This document shows positions 40,956 to 50,770 of a DNA stretch of 64,000 nucleotides, piece after piece. The notes below the pieces were generated by a model. The model saw only the letters and a list, made by a program, of their open reading frames with translations. It was not told the DNA's origin and searched no databases. The stretch comes from Roseitranquillus sp963776845. Its GTDB lineage: Bacteria; Pseudomonadota; Alphaproteobacteria; Rhodobacterales; Rhodobacteraceae. Position 1 is the first letter of the stretch, and each line of letters begins with the position of its first letter. Both the position numbers and the translations under genes were made by a program. The DNA is taken from assembly GCA_963776845.1 (NCBI GenBank), contig CAVZOJ010000002.1:1054001-1118000 (forward strand). Direction: 5' to 3'.

Positions 40956-41516
40956 TTATCCGGCCTCTTTCATCATGTTCTGCATAGCGTCGAGTTTCGA
41001 ACGGATCGAGGTGTCGATCATCTTCGAGCCGAGCTTGACGCGCAGTCCGCCGATCAACCGCTCATCGACGGACATATCGATCTTCACGTCCCGGCCGGCC
41101 TGCTTCTTCAGCGTCTCGGCAAGGCGGTTTCTCTGGTCGTCGGACATTGGTGAGGCGCTCACGACCTCGGCCGTGACTTCGCCCTTCTCTTCGGCAATGA
41201 GCGCGCGAAGCTGGGTGAGAAACTGCGGCACGACGAACAGGCGCCGCTTGGTCGCCATGAGGCGCAAGGTTCGGGTGACAGTGTCCGACAGGCCCATCTT
41301 GCTCGCGATGGCGCCAATGCCCGCTTCCTGATCCACACGCGAGTAAATCGGAGAACGAAGGAGATCCCGGAAATCCTCGCTGTCGCGCTGAACCTCGGTC
41401 AGCGCATCGACGTCGCGCTCGAGTTCATCGATGCCGCCGTCCTCGCGCGCGAGTTCAAATACGGCTGTCGCATAGCGCTCGGCGATGCCGGTCGAGATCG
41501 ATATCGGTTCTGACAC
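40956..41516 (-). CDS. atpH: ATP synthase F1 subunit delta
   Basis: A 186-aa stator subunit that joins F1 to the b subunit. N-terminal GIAERYATAVFELAREDGG and C-terminal DVKIDMSVDERLIGGLRVKL are the two conserved ends. First gene of atpHAGDC; the operon promoter must lie in the 150 bp before it, next to the methyltransferase gene end, but no convincing -35/-10 pair was found. Confidence 0.95.
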   Translation of the reverse strand: MSEPISISTGIAERYATAVFELAREDGGIDELERDVDALTEVQRDSEDFRDLLRSPIYSRVDQEAGIGAIASKMGLSDTVTRTLRLMATKRRLFVVPQFLTQLRALIAEEKGEVTAEVVSASPMSDDQRNRLAETLKKQAGRDVKIDMSVDERLIGGLRVKLGSKMIDTSIRSKLDAMQNMMKEAG

Positions 41517-41669
41517 GCGCTCCCTCGCCTTGTATCAGCCAATTCGCGACAGGTGCGATCGGCAATTCTTTTTCGACCACCGCCCGCACGGGGCGGAAGC
41601 CGCGGCGGATGTAGCACCATGGTTCTGCACCGGCAACCGCTTGGGCGCAAGCAATCCCGACCAAGCGGA

Positions 41670-42416
41670 TCAGGCCGGTTTGGGGTCGGGGACGCCGATC
41701 CCCTCGATGACCTCGATAGGCCTCCTGACGCGCTCCGACAGGCCGGGCCTCATCGGCGCCGGCGGATGTCGAACTACCTCGACGATGAGCACGCCGCCGG
41801 CGTAGCGGTTGGAGATCTTGCGCCCGGCCCTTTCCCAAAACGGTCCGTAGCGAAGCCAGAAGTCTCTCTCGCTCGGTGGCTGGAAGAGTGCCGCGGCATG
41901 GCGTTCCTCGGCAAACCCATGCTGCTTGAGCTGTGCGTCGAGCTGGCTGAGGGAATATGGCCGGCCGTAGCCGAACGGCGTCCCGTCGCGCCTTGCCCAA
42001 AGGCCGGCCCGGTTCGGCACGATGACGAGCATCTTTCCGGACGGCGAAAGCACGCGGGCACACTCGGCGAGCAAGCGGCTGGCGTGCTCGCTCGTCTCCA
42101 GACCATGCAGGATCACGATCCGGTCTGCGACGCCGTCGGCGAGCGGCCAGAGGGTCTCGCGGCAGAGAACCGAAACGTTCGGCATGCCCGCCGGCCAATG
42201 CATCACACCCTGCTGCCCGGGCATCAGCGCGACCACGCGCCGCGCATCCTCGAGATAGGGTCGAAGGAGTGGGACGGCGAAGCCGAAGCCGACGACCGTC
42301 TGTCCCTTGCACGACGGCCAGAGCTTGCCCACCTGCTCACGCACGGCGCGTTGCGCCGCCCGCCCGAGACGAGTCCGATAGTAGAAGTGCTGTAGGTCGT
42401 AGACGTCGAGGTGCAT
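41670..42416 (-). CDS. SAM-dependent class I methyltransferase
   Basis: A 248-aa protein. TVVGFGFAVPLLRPYLEDAR stands for the SAM-binding strand, VLHG-type strand IVILHGLETSEHASRLLAEC and SPSGKMLVIVPNRAGLWARR follow. It resembles proteins annotated as type 11 methyltransferases next to gloB in Rhodobacterales. Substrate unknown. The start ATG 42416 is preceded by GGTGGG; the frame is open to 42584 without family match. Divergent from gloB, with 62 bp between starts. Confidence 0.82.
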   Translation of the reverse strand: MHLDVYDLQHFYYRTRLGRAAQRAVREQVGKLWPSCKGQTVVGFGFAVPLLRPYLEDARRVVALMPGQQGVMHWPAGMPNVSVLCRETLWPLADGVADRIVILHGLETSEHASRLLAECARVLSPSGKMLVIVPNRAGLWARRDGTPFGYGRPYSLSQLDAQLKQHGFAEERHAAALFQPPSERDFWLRYGPFWERAGRKISNRYAGGVLIVEVVRHPPAPMRPGLSERVRRPIEVIEGIGVPDPKPA

Positions 42417-42478
42417 TGCCGCGTTCCCACCGTTGGGCGATGCTGACCCTGACCTAGTTGCCGAACAAGCGGATGACC

Positions 42479-43243
42479 ATGCCTTTTGAAATTGCCACGA
42501 TACCTTGCCGGCGCGACAATTACGCCTTCCTGCTGCACTCGCCGGGCGGCAGGACGGCGTTGATCGACGCCCCGGAAAGCGCACCGATCAGCGCCGAACT
42601 TGAGCGGCGCGGCTGGCCACTCGACGAGATTTGGCTGACGCATCATCATGACGACCATGTCGCGGGGGTCGAGGATCTGCGTGCGGCACACCACGCAATC
42701 GTGCTCGGAGCTGCGGCAGACGCTAAGCGCCTTCCCCGACTTGATCGGGAAGTGGGCGAAGGCGACACGTTCGACTTCGACGGCGCCGATGTGCAAGTTT
42801 TTGATGCGTCTGGCCATACAATCGGGCACGTCGCGTTCTACGTACCTGCGGCAGACGTCGTCTTCACTGGCGACAGTCTGATGGCGCTGGGATGCGGAAG
42901 GTTGTTCGAGGGCACGCCCGAGCAGATGTGGCGTACGCTGTCACGACTGGCGGCGCTGCCGGACGAGACCGAGGTCTGCTCGGGTCATGAGTACACGGCC
43001 GCGAATGCCAGGTTCGCACTGACCGTCGAGCCGGATAACGATGCACTTCGCGCGCGTATTTCCGAGATCGAAGCTGCGCGTGCAGAGGGTCGTGCGACGG
43101 TACCCTCGCGACTGTTTGACGAGAAGGCGACGAACCCGTTTCTGCGTGCCGGATTGTCGGAAGTGAAAGCCGCCATAAATATGAGGGAGGCGAGCGACGT
43201 CGACGCCTTTGCCGATATCAGGCGCCGGAAGGATGCCTTCTGA
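42479..43243 (+). CDS. gloB: Hydroxyacylglutathione hydrolase (glyoxalase II)
   Basis: A 254-aa enzyme that hydrolyses S-lactoylglutathione in methylglyoxal detoxification. Metal-binding motif THHHDDH, then DASGHTIGHVAFYVP, FTGDSLMALGCGRLFEGTP and SGHEYTAANARFAL, and C-terminal NPFLRA. It starts at ATG 42479; ATG 42473 in frame is also possible and neither has a strong ribosome-binding site. Stands alone, divergent from the methyltransferase. Confidence 0.94.
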   Translation: MPFEIATIPCRRDNYAFLLHSPGGRTALIDAPESAPISAELERRGWPLDEIWLTHHHDDHVAGVEDLRAAHHAIVLGAAADAKRLPRLDREVGEGDTFDFDGADVQVFDASGHTIGHVAFYVPAADVVFTGDSLMALGCGRLFEGTPEQMWRTLSRLAALPDETEVCSGHEYTAANARFALTVEPDNDALRARISEIEAARAEGRATVPSRLFDEKATNPFLRAGLSEVKAAINMREASDVDAFADIRRRKDAF

Positions 43244-43421
43244 CCGCGCCTGGATTTTCGGCACAAGCGTGGGCCTAGCCACCCACACGCTGAATTGTTT
43301 GCGTGCGCCGCCAATAATCTCTTGAAGGATTGGCGGTATGCGCGAACTCTAGAACCATGATGGTCCACGGACGGCGGACGGTCATCACCGTTCCCGACCA
43401 AAGCCCAGGGGAGCACGACGA

Positions 43422-45737
43422 GTGCCGTCTTTTTCCGATACGCTCGAGCAGGCAATTCACTCAGCACTGGCGTTGGCCAACGCCAGGCGGCATGAGCTCG
43501 CGACGCTCGAACACCTTCTGCTGGCCCTTATCGACGAGCCCGACGCGGCCAAGGTGATGCAGGCCTGCAGCGTCGATCTCGAGGAGCTTCGGCAGACCCT
43601 CGTCACGTTCATCGATGACGATCTTTCGACGCTCGTGACCGAGATCGACGGGTCCGAGGCGGTGCCGACCGCGGCGTTCCAGCGCGTCATTCAGCGCGCC
43701 GCGATCCACGTCCAGTCCTCAGGGCGGACCGAGGTCACGGGTGCCAACGTCCTCGTCGCGATCTTTGCCGAGCGCGAGTCGAACGCCGCCTTCTTCCTGC
43801 AGGAGCAGGACATGACACGCTACGACGCCGTGAACTTCATCGCGCACGGCGTTGCCAAGAATCCGAGCTTCGGCGAAGCTCGGCCTGTCCAGGGTGCCAG
43901 CGACATAGAGGACGAGGTGCAAGGGGACGACGACAAGAGCGAAAGCGCGCTCGCCAAATACTGCGTCGACCTCAACGCCAAGGCCAGGAAGGGCGACGTC
44001 GATCCCCTTATCGGGCGCGAGGCCGAGGTCGAGCGTTGCGTCCAGGTCCTATGCCGCCGGCGTAAGAACAACCCGCTGCTCGTCGGTGATCCCGGCGTCG
44101 GCAAGACCGCCATCGCCGAGGGGCTGGCGCGCAAGATCGTCTCGGGCGAGACGCCCGAGGTGCTGCGCGGGGCCACGATCTTTTCGCTCGACATGGGCGC
44201 CCTTCTCGCCGGAACCCGCTACCGCGGCGACTTCGAGGAGCGGCTAAAGGCGGTCGTGACGGAGCTCGAGAACCATCCCGACGCGGTGCTCTTCATCGAC
44301 GAGATCCACACGGTGATCGGCGCCGGCGCTACCTCGGGCGGTGCTATGGACGCGTCTAACCTGCTGAAGCCGGCGCTCCAGGGCGGCCGGCTGCGGTGCA
44401 TGGGCTCAACCACCTACAAAGAGTTCCGCCAGCACTTCGAGAAGGATCGGGCACTCAGCCGTCGGTTCCAGAAGATCGACGTCAACGAGCCTTCGGTCGA
44501 CGATACGGTCAAGATCCTGAAGGGCCTCAAGCCCTATTTCGAGACGCACCACGACATCCGCTACACCTCGGACGCCATCAAGACCGCGGTCGAGCTCTCG
44601 GCCCGGTACATCAACGACCGCAAGCTGCCCGACAAGGCGATCGACGTGATCGACGAGGCCGGCGCGGCCCAGCATCTCGTGGCCGAATCGAAGCGGCGTA
44701 AGACCATCGGTGCCAAGGAGATCGAGGCGGTCGTTGCAAAGATCGCGCGGATCCCGCCGAAGAACGTTTCCAAGGACGACGCCGAGGTGCTGCGCGATCT
44801 CGAAGGGACGCTGAAGCGCGTCGTGTTCGGTCAGGACAACGCGATCGAGGCACTGTCCTCCGCCATCAAGCTGGCGAGGGCGGGTTTGCGCGAGCCGGAA
44901 AAGCCGATCGGCAACTACCTGTTCGCCGGCCCCACCGGCGTCGGCAAGACCGAGGTCGCGCGCCAGCTCGCTGACTCTCTCGGCGTGGAGCTGCTGCGCT
45001 TCGACATGTCGGAGTACATGGAGAAGCACGCGGTCAGCCGCCTGATCGGCGCGCCGCCGGGCTATGTCGGCTTCGATCAGGGCGGCCTCCTGACCGATGG
45101 AGTCGACCAGCACCCGCACAGCGTGCTCTTGCTCGACGAGATCGAGAAGGCGCACCCAGACGTGTTCAACATCCTGCTGCAGGTCATGGACCACGGGAAG
45201 CTCACCGACCACAACGGACGCCAAGTGGACTTCCGCAATGTTATCCTGATCATGACGTCGAATGCGGGAGCGGCAGACATGGCCAAGGCCGCGATCGGCT
45301 TTGGCCGCGACCGTCGAGAGGGTGAGGATACCGAAGCGATCGAGCGGATGTTCACGCCGGAGTTCCGCAACCGTCTCGACGCCGTAATTTCCTTCGCCCC
45401 ACTGGGCCGCGAGGTCATCCTGCAGGTGGTCGAGAAGTTCGTCCTGCAGCTCGAGGCGCAGCTGATGGACCGCAATGTTACCATCGAGCTCACTCCGGCG
45501 GCCGCTGCATGGCTGGCCGAGAAGGGCTACGACGACAAGATGGGTGCGCGGCCGCTGGCGCGGGTGATCCAAGAAAACATAAAGAAGCCTCTGGCCGAGG
45601 AGCTTCTGTTCGGCAAGCTGGCGAAGGGCGGTCTCGTGCGCGTCTCGGTCAGGGACGACAAGCTGGAACTCGAGACCGAGCCGCCGCAGGCACCGCGTCT
45701 CTCATCGCGCAAGCCGCCGCTCCTGACGGCAGACTGA
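43422..45737 (+). CDS. clpA: ATP-dependent Clp protease ATP-binding subunit ClpA
   Basis: A 771-aa AAA+ unfoldase that feeds ClpP. The Clp N-domain covers about 1-145 (LEQAIHSALALANARRHELA). The first AAA module has Walker A GDPGVGKT at about 222, the second has GPTGVGKT at about 503 with LLLDEIEKAHPDVFNILLQV. It starts with GTG 43422 behind GGGGAG. The adaptor gene clpS, often just upstream, is absent from the 178 bp between gloB and clpA and from the rest of the window. Confidence 0.96.
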   Translation: MPSFSDTLEQAIHSALALANARRHELATLEHLLLALIDEPDAAKVMQACSVDLEELRQTLVTFIDDDLSTLVTEIDGSEAVPTAAFQRVIQRAAIHVQSSGRTEVTGANVLVAIFAERESNAAFFLQEQDMTRYDAVNFIAHGVAKNPSFGEARPVQGASDIEDEVQGDDDKSESALAKYCVDLNAKARKGDVDPLIGREAEVERCVQVLCRRRKNNPLLVGDPGVGKTAIAEGLARKIVSGETPEVLRGATIFSLDMGALLAGTRYRGDFEERLKAVVTELENHPDAVLFIDEIHTVIGAGATSGGAMDASNLLKPALQGGRLRCMGSTTYKEFRQHFEKDRALSRRFQKIDVNEPSVDDTVKILKGLKPYFETHHDIRYTSDAIKTAVELSARYINDRKLPDKAIDVIDEAGAAQHLVAESKRRKTIGAKEIEAVVAKIARIPPKNVSKDDAEVLRDLEGTLKRVVFGQDNAIEALSSAIKLARAGLREPEKPIGNYLFAGPTGVGKTEVARQLADSLGVELLRFDMSEYMEKHAVSRLIGAPPGYVGFDQGGLLTDGVDQHPHSVLLLDEIEKAHPDVFNILLQVMDHGKLTDHNGRQVDFRNVILIMTSNAGAADMAKAAIGFGRDRREGEDTEAIERMFTPEFRNRLDAVISFAPLGREVILQVVEKFVLQLEAQLMDRNVTIELTPAAAAWLAEKGYDDKMGARPLARVIQENIKKPLAEELLFGKLAKGGLVRVSVRDDKLELETEPPQAPRLSSRKPPLLTAD

Positions 45738-45743
45738 ACGCGT

Positions 45744-45773
45744 CCTGCACGGCGCTGACCGGCGCCGTGCAGG
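45744..45773 (+). terminator. Strong hairpin after clpA
   Basis: CCTGCACGGCGC (45744-45755) pairs perfectly with GCGCCGTGCAGG (45762-45773), a 12-bp stem with a 6-base loop, 7 bp after the clpA stop. TAAACG follows instead of a T tract, so it may need Rho or simply protect the 3' end. Confidence 0.65.
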
Positions 45774-46008
45774 TAAACGCTTAGGATCCAAACGAACCCA
45801 ACGTAATGGAGCGCGGTTCTTATTGCTCGTCGGCTAGTCGCACCGTGTGGCGCCGACGCCTGATCCGCAGATCGCCAGACGTATCGCCACTGGGTGAGGC
45901 TTCAGCCCCTCACCCGTACGGTCTGTACTCCAAAGGCCGGCATCACCGTCAATGCACCGAGAAATCCCGACTCGCGTGCGCGTCGAGACAGAGCGTTCAG
46001 CCTAATCG
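45774..46008. other. Intergenic stretch with hairpin, converging genes
   Basis: No supported gene. An 8-bp perfect stem GGGTGAGG/CCTCACCC (45892-45899 and 45908-45915) lies 94 bp beyond the OmpA-domain gene and could end its transcript, though no T tract follows. Confidence 0.4.
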
Positions 46009-48826
46009 CTACCGCTCGGTCAGCTTCAGTTCGATGCGCCGGTTCTGCGCACGCGCCTCCTCTGTCTGGCGCGGGTCGATGGGGCGATACTCGCCGAAGC
46101 CCGCTGGTAGCAGACGATCCGACGGAAAGCGCAACTCGTCGGTCATGAAACGAACGACCGACAGCGCACGCGCCTGGCTCAGTTCCCAGTTGTCCCGGTA
46201 GCGTCCGAAGCCCGACAACGGGCGGTCATCCGTGTGACCATCGACACGCACCACCCAGTCGATTGCGGACGGGATCTCTTCGGCGATTTCGCTGAGGAGC
46301 ATGGTGACGTTCCGAATTTGCTCTCGTCCGCCCGGTGAGAGGATTGCGGAGCCCGGAGGGAAAAGCACCTCTGATGAGAACACGAAGCGGTCCCCCTCGA
46401 TCCGGACGCCCTCGCGATCGCTGACGATGTCGAGCAGGCCTGCCATGAAGCTCGACTGAAACCGCTCAAGCTGCTCGGCCCGCTCTTGCAGTCGGGCGCG
46501 CTCGGCCGCCTCGAGGTCGGCGCGTCGCTTCTGCTCGGCAGCGGCTCGAGCAAGCGCCACGTTCAATTGTGCGTCGAGCGAGTTCGATCCGAACCTCCGC
46601 CGCCTCGCGCTGCGTGTCGGCGTCGTCGAGCAGCGCTTGCAATACGCCGAGCTCCTGCCGCAGCCGCGCCACCTGCTCCGTCAGCGCCTGGACCTCGCGC
46701 CGGCTCGCCGCAGACTCCGCCTCGACATTGGCGAGCTCCCGGTTCGCGGTGGCGAGAAGTGCCTGCCGCTCCTCAAGAGCGCTCATCTGGTCGCGTGCCT
46801 GCCGCTCCGCAGCGAGCTTTGCAGCAAGCGCCGCACGCAACTCGGCCTCGAGCTCCGGCCGCTCCTCGGCGATGGTGCGCATTTGCTCGGCTTCGCGGCG
46901 CGCCGTCGCGAGTTCCGCGGCAATCCGCGCCCTTTCATCCGCTTCCTCGCCAAGCGACTGGCGGAGCGCGGCGACCTCTTCCTCAGTTTCGGCGAGTTGC
47001 CCGCGCAAGGCTTCGATGTTGCCCGCGTAGTCATCGCGCGCCGCCTCCATCGCCGCGAGCGCACTTCTGAGCTCTGATGCCTCGTCGGCGTTCCCGTCGC
47101 GTGCGGAGAGCGCCGCGGTCAGGGCCGCCTCCGTCGTGGTCAACCGCTCGACCGCTGATGCCCCAGCCGTCTCGGACGCGGCAAGTCGAGCCGAAAGCGC
47201 GTCGCGTTCGGTTTCGGCCTCATCCGCCCTCGACCGCGTGAGTTCGAGTTGAGCCGCAAGATTTTCGGCGCGCACCTCCGCCTTTCTTCTCGCCGCTTCT
47301 GCAGCGATCATCTCCTGTTCCGTCTCTTCGCCGGCCTGCGCGCGAAGCCGCGCGGCGGCGAGATCATCCTCCAACGCCGAAGACCGAGCGGCGGCAGCGG
47401 CCTGCGCGTCCTGCGCCGCCGCCGCGTTGGCCTCGGCAGTGGCGAAACGATCTTGCGAGCGGTCGAGGTCAGCCAAGGCAGCAGCGAGCCGTGCATCGAG
47501 ATCGTTCGAAGCTGCCTCGGCCGCCGCGAGCAATGTCAGCGTCTCCTCGGCCTCCCGACGGCGCTCTTCGAGGGCCAGCGCCATGGCGCTCAATTCGGCC
47601 TCCGACCGCGCTAGGCGCTCGCGAAGCGCAGTTGCAGCCGCAGCCTCGGCAAGCCGGGCCGCTTCCTCCTCGGACAGCGCCGTCTCCGTGTCGGAGAGGC
47701 GCGAGCGCAGGGACTGCGCCGCGGCGGCCTCTGCCAGTCGCGCGCGCTCCTCGTTCGAGAGCGCAGTTTCCGTCTCCGAGAGCCGCGCTCGCAGGGCTTC
47801 CGCCGCCGCGGCCTCGGCGAGGCGAGCAGCCTCCTCCTCGGTCAGCGCCGTCTCGGCCTCGGCAAGGCGGACGCGGAGCGCATCCGTCGCCTCGGACTGC
47901 GCAAGCCGTTGCGCCCCCTCCTCGCGCAAGGCTTGTCGGGTGGCTTCGAGCGCGGCCGCGGTCTCGGCTCTCGCCCCCTCACTCGCGGAGAGGTCGGCGA
48001 GCGCCGTCTCGAGGCGCGAGGCGAGGTTCTGGCGCGCCGCCTCGGCCTGCGCCGTGGCCGCTTGGGCGCCCTGCAGTCGTGCGCCGAGGTCTCCCGTCTC
48101 CTCCTGCTCGGCCGCAAGCGCAGCCAGGGCGTCGGACAGCGATGTCTCCCGCTCGTCGAGAAGGCTCAGCGCGTCTGCGAGGGAGGTCTCGCGTTCCTCG
48201 AGCGTGGTCTGCAGCTCGGCTGTTAGGGCCTGCAGCGCCTCGCGCCGTGCCGCCGCCAGCCGTGCCTCTTCGGCCTGAGCGTCGATCTCGTCGCGCGCCT
48301 GTGCCAGCGCCAGGCGCGCCGCCTCCCCCTGTTCGATGAGGCGCTCCCGGCTCGCTTCCAGATCGGCCACGTCATCCGTCAGCGACGCGCTTCGCTGACG
48401 CGCAACATCGCGCTCCGAGAGCAGCGTCGCAACCTGCTCCTCGAAGGACGCGATGCGATCGTCGCGCGCCGCCAGTTCGTCCGACTGACGGGTCGTTTGC
48501 GCAACAAGCCCGGCAATCTCCGCCTCCTGCGATCGAAGCTCGGCCTGCGCCTCCTCCAGAGCGAAGTCGAGGCTCGACTTCTCCTCCTCGAGCCGAGCCA
48601 CGGACTGCTGCTCGAGACCGAGCGCACGGCTGACCTGGTCGAGCTCCCGCGCGAGATCGCTCAAGGCGCTTTCCTGCCCGCTGATCGTCTCTCGCAGCAC
48701 GAACTGAACGACCATGAAGATCGTGAGCACGAACATCAGCACCAGAAGCAGCGCGGTCATGGCATCCACGAAGCCGGGCCAGGTCGAGCCCGCCATCCGG
48801 TTCACCGATCGCCTTGAGAGCGCCAA
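46009..48826 (-). pseudogene. MotB/OmpA-like peptidoglycan-binding protein with giant coiled coil, frameshifted
   Basis: One membrane helix near the start (WPGFVDAMTALLLVLMFVLT) carries Asp21 at the MotB proton-site position. About 730 residues of coiled coil follow, then an OmpA/MotB domain (FVFSSEVLFPPGSAILSPGG, VDGHTDDRPLSGFG, LSQARALSVVRFM, QNRRIELKL). One extra base at about 46579 shifts the frame inside the coiled coil, at ELLDAQLNVALARA; without it the protein has about 938 aa. The likely start is TTG 48826 (MALSRRS), four bases after the MotA-like stop; the frame also opens at 48880. The partner is the MotA/ExbB-like gene. Probably an ion-driven envelope machine of unknown task. Confidence 0.82.
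47619..47870 (-). repeat. Three tandem 84-bp (28-residue) repeats in the coiled coil
   Basis: The unit reads RLSETETALSNEERARLAEA plus AAAQSLRS, exactly four heptads. Three copies in a row differ at few positions, at about residues 319-402 of the host protein; boundaries are approximate. Such in-frame repeats can change copy number by recombination without breaking the heptad phase. Confidence 0.75.
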
Positions 48827-48830
48827 CGTG

Positions 48831-50099
48831 TCAGACCCTGCGGCCGATGATCGGCGTGGGAGGCTCGGGCCGGCGCGCACTGGAAAGCTGACGCACGACG
48901 CGCGTCAGTTGCGCAAGCTCGCTTCTCAGATCGTCCACCGCCTCCTGCCTGCCTGCCGCCATCTCTTCGAGGATGCGCAGAAGCTGCGTATCGATGGAGC
49001 GGAGATGCATGCGGCTTTCGGCGTCGAGTGTGCCGCCGCCGCTCTCTTCCATCAGCGCGACGACGCGGTCCTGGCCTTCGGCGATGCGGTCGAGCTCGGG
49101 CGCGTGCGCGCCCCGCTCCAGCAAGGTGATCATGCGCTCCTGCCCGTCGGCGATCCGCGACAGCGCGATATCGGACTCGACCGGCCGATCGACCCTGTCG
49201 CCCATTGCCTCCAGGATTTCCGATAGCCGCGCGATGCGGGCGTCCATCGCGATACTTGTCTCAGCGGCCCGACCGAAATGATTCCTCAGCGACTCGAGCT
49301 GGTCCGAGAGGTGTTCCAGAACCGGGCCCATGATGCCGCCGTCGCCGACAGCGTCCGTATCGCCGGAGGAAAAGCCAACGCGGGTGATCGTCGACAGCCA
49401 TTCCTCCAGTTCGCGGTAGAAGCGGTTTTGGCCATGCCCGGCGAAGAGCTCCAGCAAGCCGACGACGAGGCTTCCCGCGAGACCCAGAAGAGACGAGGCA
49501 AAGGCCACGCCCATCCCGTCGAGCTGCCCCTCCAGACCGCTCATCAGACGGTTGAAGACGTCGAGGCCAGCCTCACCCTCTCGTGGAGCGAGCGATCGGA
49601 TCGTCTCGACCAGCGCGGGGACGGTGGTGGCGAGACCGTAGAAGGTGCCGAGAAGGCCGAGGAATATTAGCAGATTGACGATGTAACGCGTGATGTCGCG
49701 CGCCTCGTCGATCCGCGTCGCGACACTGTCGAGGATCGAGCGCGAGGCGTTCGCGCTGATGCGCATCATACCTTGTCGCGAGCGCAGCAGGGTCGCCAGC
49801 GGGGCCAGCAGCCGTGGCACGTGGCCGGCGGTGCGGCCATGGTTTCCGGCGACGAAGCCGTCTAGCCACCTCACGGAACCCGCCACCTGGTAGACCTGCC
49901 AAAAGCAGCTCAAGACGCCAATCACGAAGACGAACGCGATGAATCCGTTCAGGTAGGGGTTGGCCAGGAACACCGGCGCGACTTCCGGCGCCACGAGCCG
50001 TACGCCGAACGCCACCAGAACCAGCACGATCAACATCGACAGGATCTGGCGAATCGGTTGGGAGAAGTGGGTCGCCTGCTCTGCGTCGGGCGTGTCCAT
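48831..50099 (-). CDS. MotA/TolQ/ExbB-like proton-channel protein
   Basis: A 422-aa inner-membrane protein with four membrane segments (MLIVLVLVAFGVRLV; GFIAFVFVIGVLSCFWQVYQ; VNLLIFLGLLGTFYGLATTV; SSLLGLAGSLVVGLLELF). LGLLGTFYGLATTVPALVET is the MotA/ExbB core. The C-terminal ~190 residues are helical and cytosolic, with repeating IADGQERMITLLERG and IAEGQDRVVALMEES. It is followed four bases on by the MotB/OmpA-like gene, so the two should form one stator-like complex. Flagellar or Ton/Tol genes are not nearby. Confidence 0.88.
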   Translation of the reverse strand: MDTPDAEQATHFSQPIRQILSMLIVLVLVAFGVRLVAPEVAPVFLANPYLNGFIAFVFVIGVLSCFWQVYQVAGSVRWLDGFVAGNHGRTAGHVPRLLAPLATLLRSRQGMMRISANASRSILDSVATRIDEARDITRYIVNLLIFLGLLGTFYGLATTVPALVETIRSLAPREGEAGLDVFNRLMSGLEGQLDGMGVAFASSLLGLAGSLVVGLLELFAGHGQNRFYRELEEWLSTITRVGFSSGDTDAVGDGGIMGPVLEHLSDQLESLRNHFGRAAETSIAMDARIARLSEILEAMGDRVDRPVESDIALSRIADGQERMITLLERGAHAPELDRIAEGQDRVVALMEESGGGTLDAESRMHLRSIDTQLLRILEEMAAGRQEAVDDLRSELAQLTRVVRQLSSARRPEPPTPIIGRRV

Positions 50100-50184
50100 T
50101 GCGGACGGTCCTGCGCCTTTCCGTGAATTTCAGCCTTGATAGGCGGAAAAGCCTTTCAAGCCAATTGCCAAGACGGCGATATTG

Positions 50185-50715
50185 TCAGGCTGCGAGCTCC
50201 CTGACACGGTGGGCGAGCCAGTCCAGATCGGAGTCCGGTATGCCCAGTTCGTGAAGGTGGGAAACCGTGTTCCAGAGATACTCGGTATTCGGCCCGCGCC
50301 CGCCGACGGCGCTCGCGATGATCCGAGCCTGCCGCTCGGGCGGCAGGCCGCCGCAGTATTGTTGGTGCTGGGTATCGACAACGAACGTCGTCGCGTCGAC
50401 CTCGCACCCGTTCGTCAGCGTCAGGCGCACGCGTTCCTCCAGATACGCGGAGCTGATGAGTTCGCGCTCGCGCAGATAGCCGAGCGTCTCCTCCTCGTGG
50501 CCTTCCTGAGCGCGAAGCGCGAGCCCGGTCACCGAACCGCCGGGATGGGGATCGAGCGCAAGGACGAGGCCGGGCTCGTCCACCGTGCCGCGGTGGTGGA
50601 TCGACCACATGCAGAAGGACCTGGAATGGTCCGCCAGCGTCGCCAGCGACCGCTCTGCCACCGGGAAACCCGCGTTCCACATCAGCGAGCCGTAGCCGAA
50701 GACCCAGAGCGTCAT
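50185..50715 (-). CDS. chaC: Gamma-glutamylcyclotransferase, ChaC type
   Basis: A 176-aa enzyme that splits glutathione into 5-oxoproline and Cys-Gly. WVFGYGSLMWNAGFP is the substrate-binding YGSL motif; SFCMWSIHHRGTVDEPGLVL and the C-terminal YLWNTVSHLHELGIPD are ChaC marks. Divergent from the DUF2125 gene, 55 bp apart. Confidence 0.9.
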   Translation of the reverse strand: MTLWVFGYGSLMWNAGFPVAERSLATLADHSRSFCMWSIHHRGTVDEPGLVLALDPHPGGSVTGLALRAQEGHEEETLGYLRERELISSAYLEERVRLTLTNGCEVDATTFVVDTQHQQYCGGLPPERQARIIASAVGGRGPNTEYLWNTVSHLHELGIPDSDLDWLAHRVRELAA

Positions 50716-50770
50716 CCTTTCCCTCCTCGATCCGCGGCCTTATACGGACCATTCCGATGGAGGCAATCGC

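Noticed and set aside
36653..41516. Missing F0 genes as an anomaly
   Set aside because: Separate F1 and F0 operons are normal in alphaproteobacteria.
46009..50099. Zorya anti-phage system
   Set aside because: Only MotA/MotB-like genes are present, the long coil is on the B subunit and no ZorC, ZorD or ZorE gene is adjacent.
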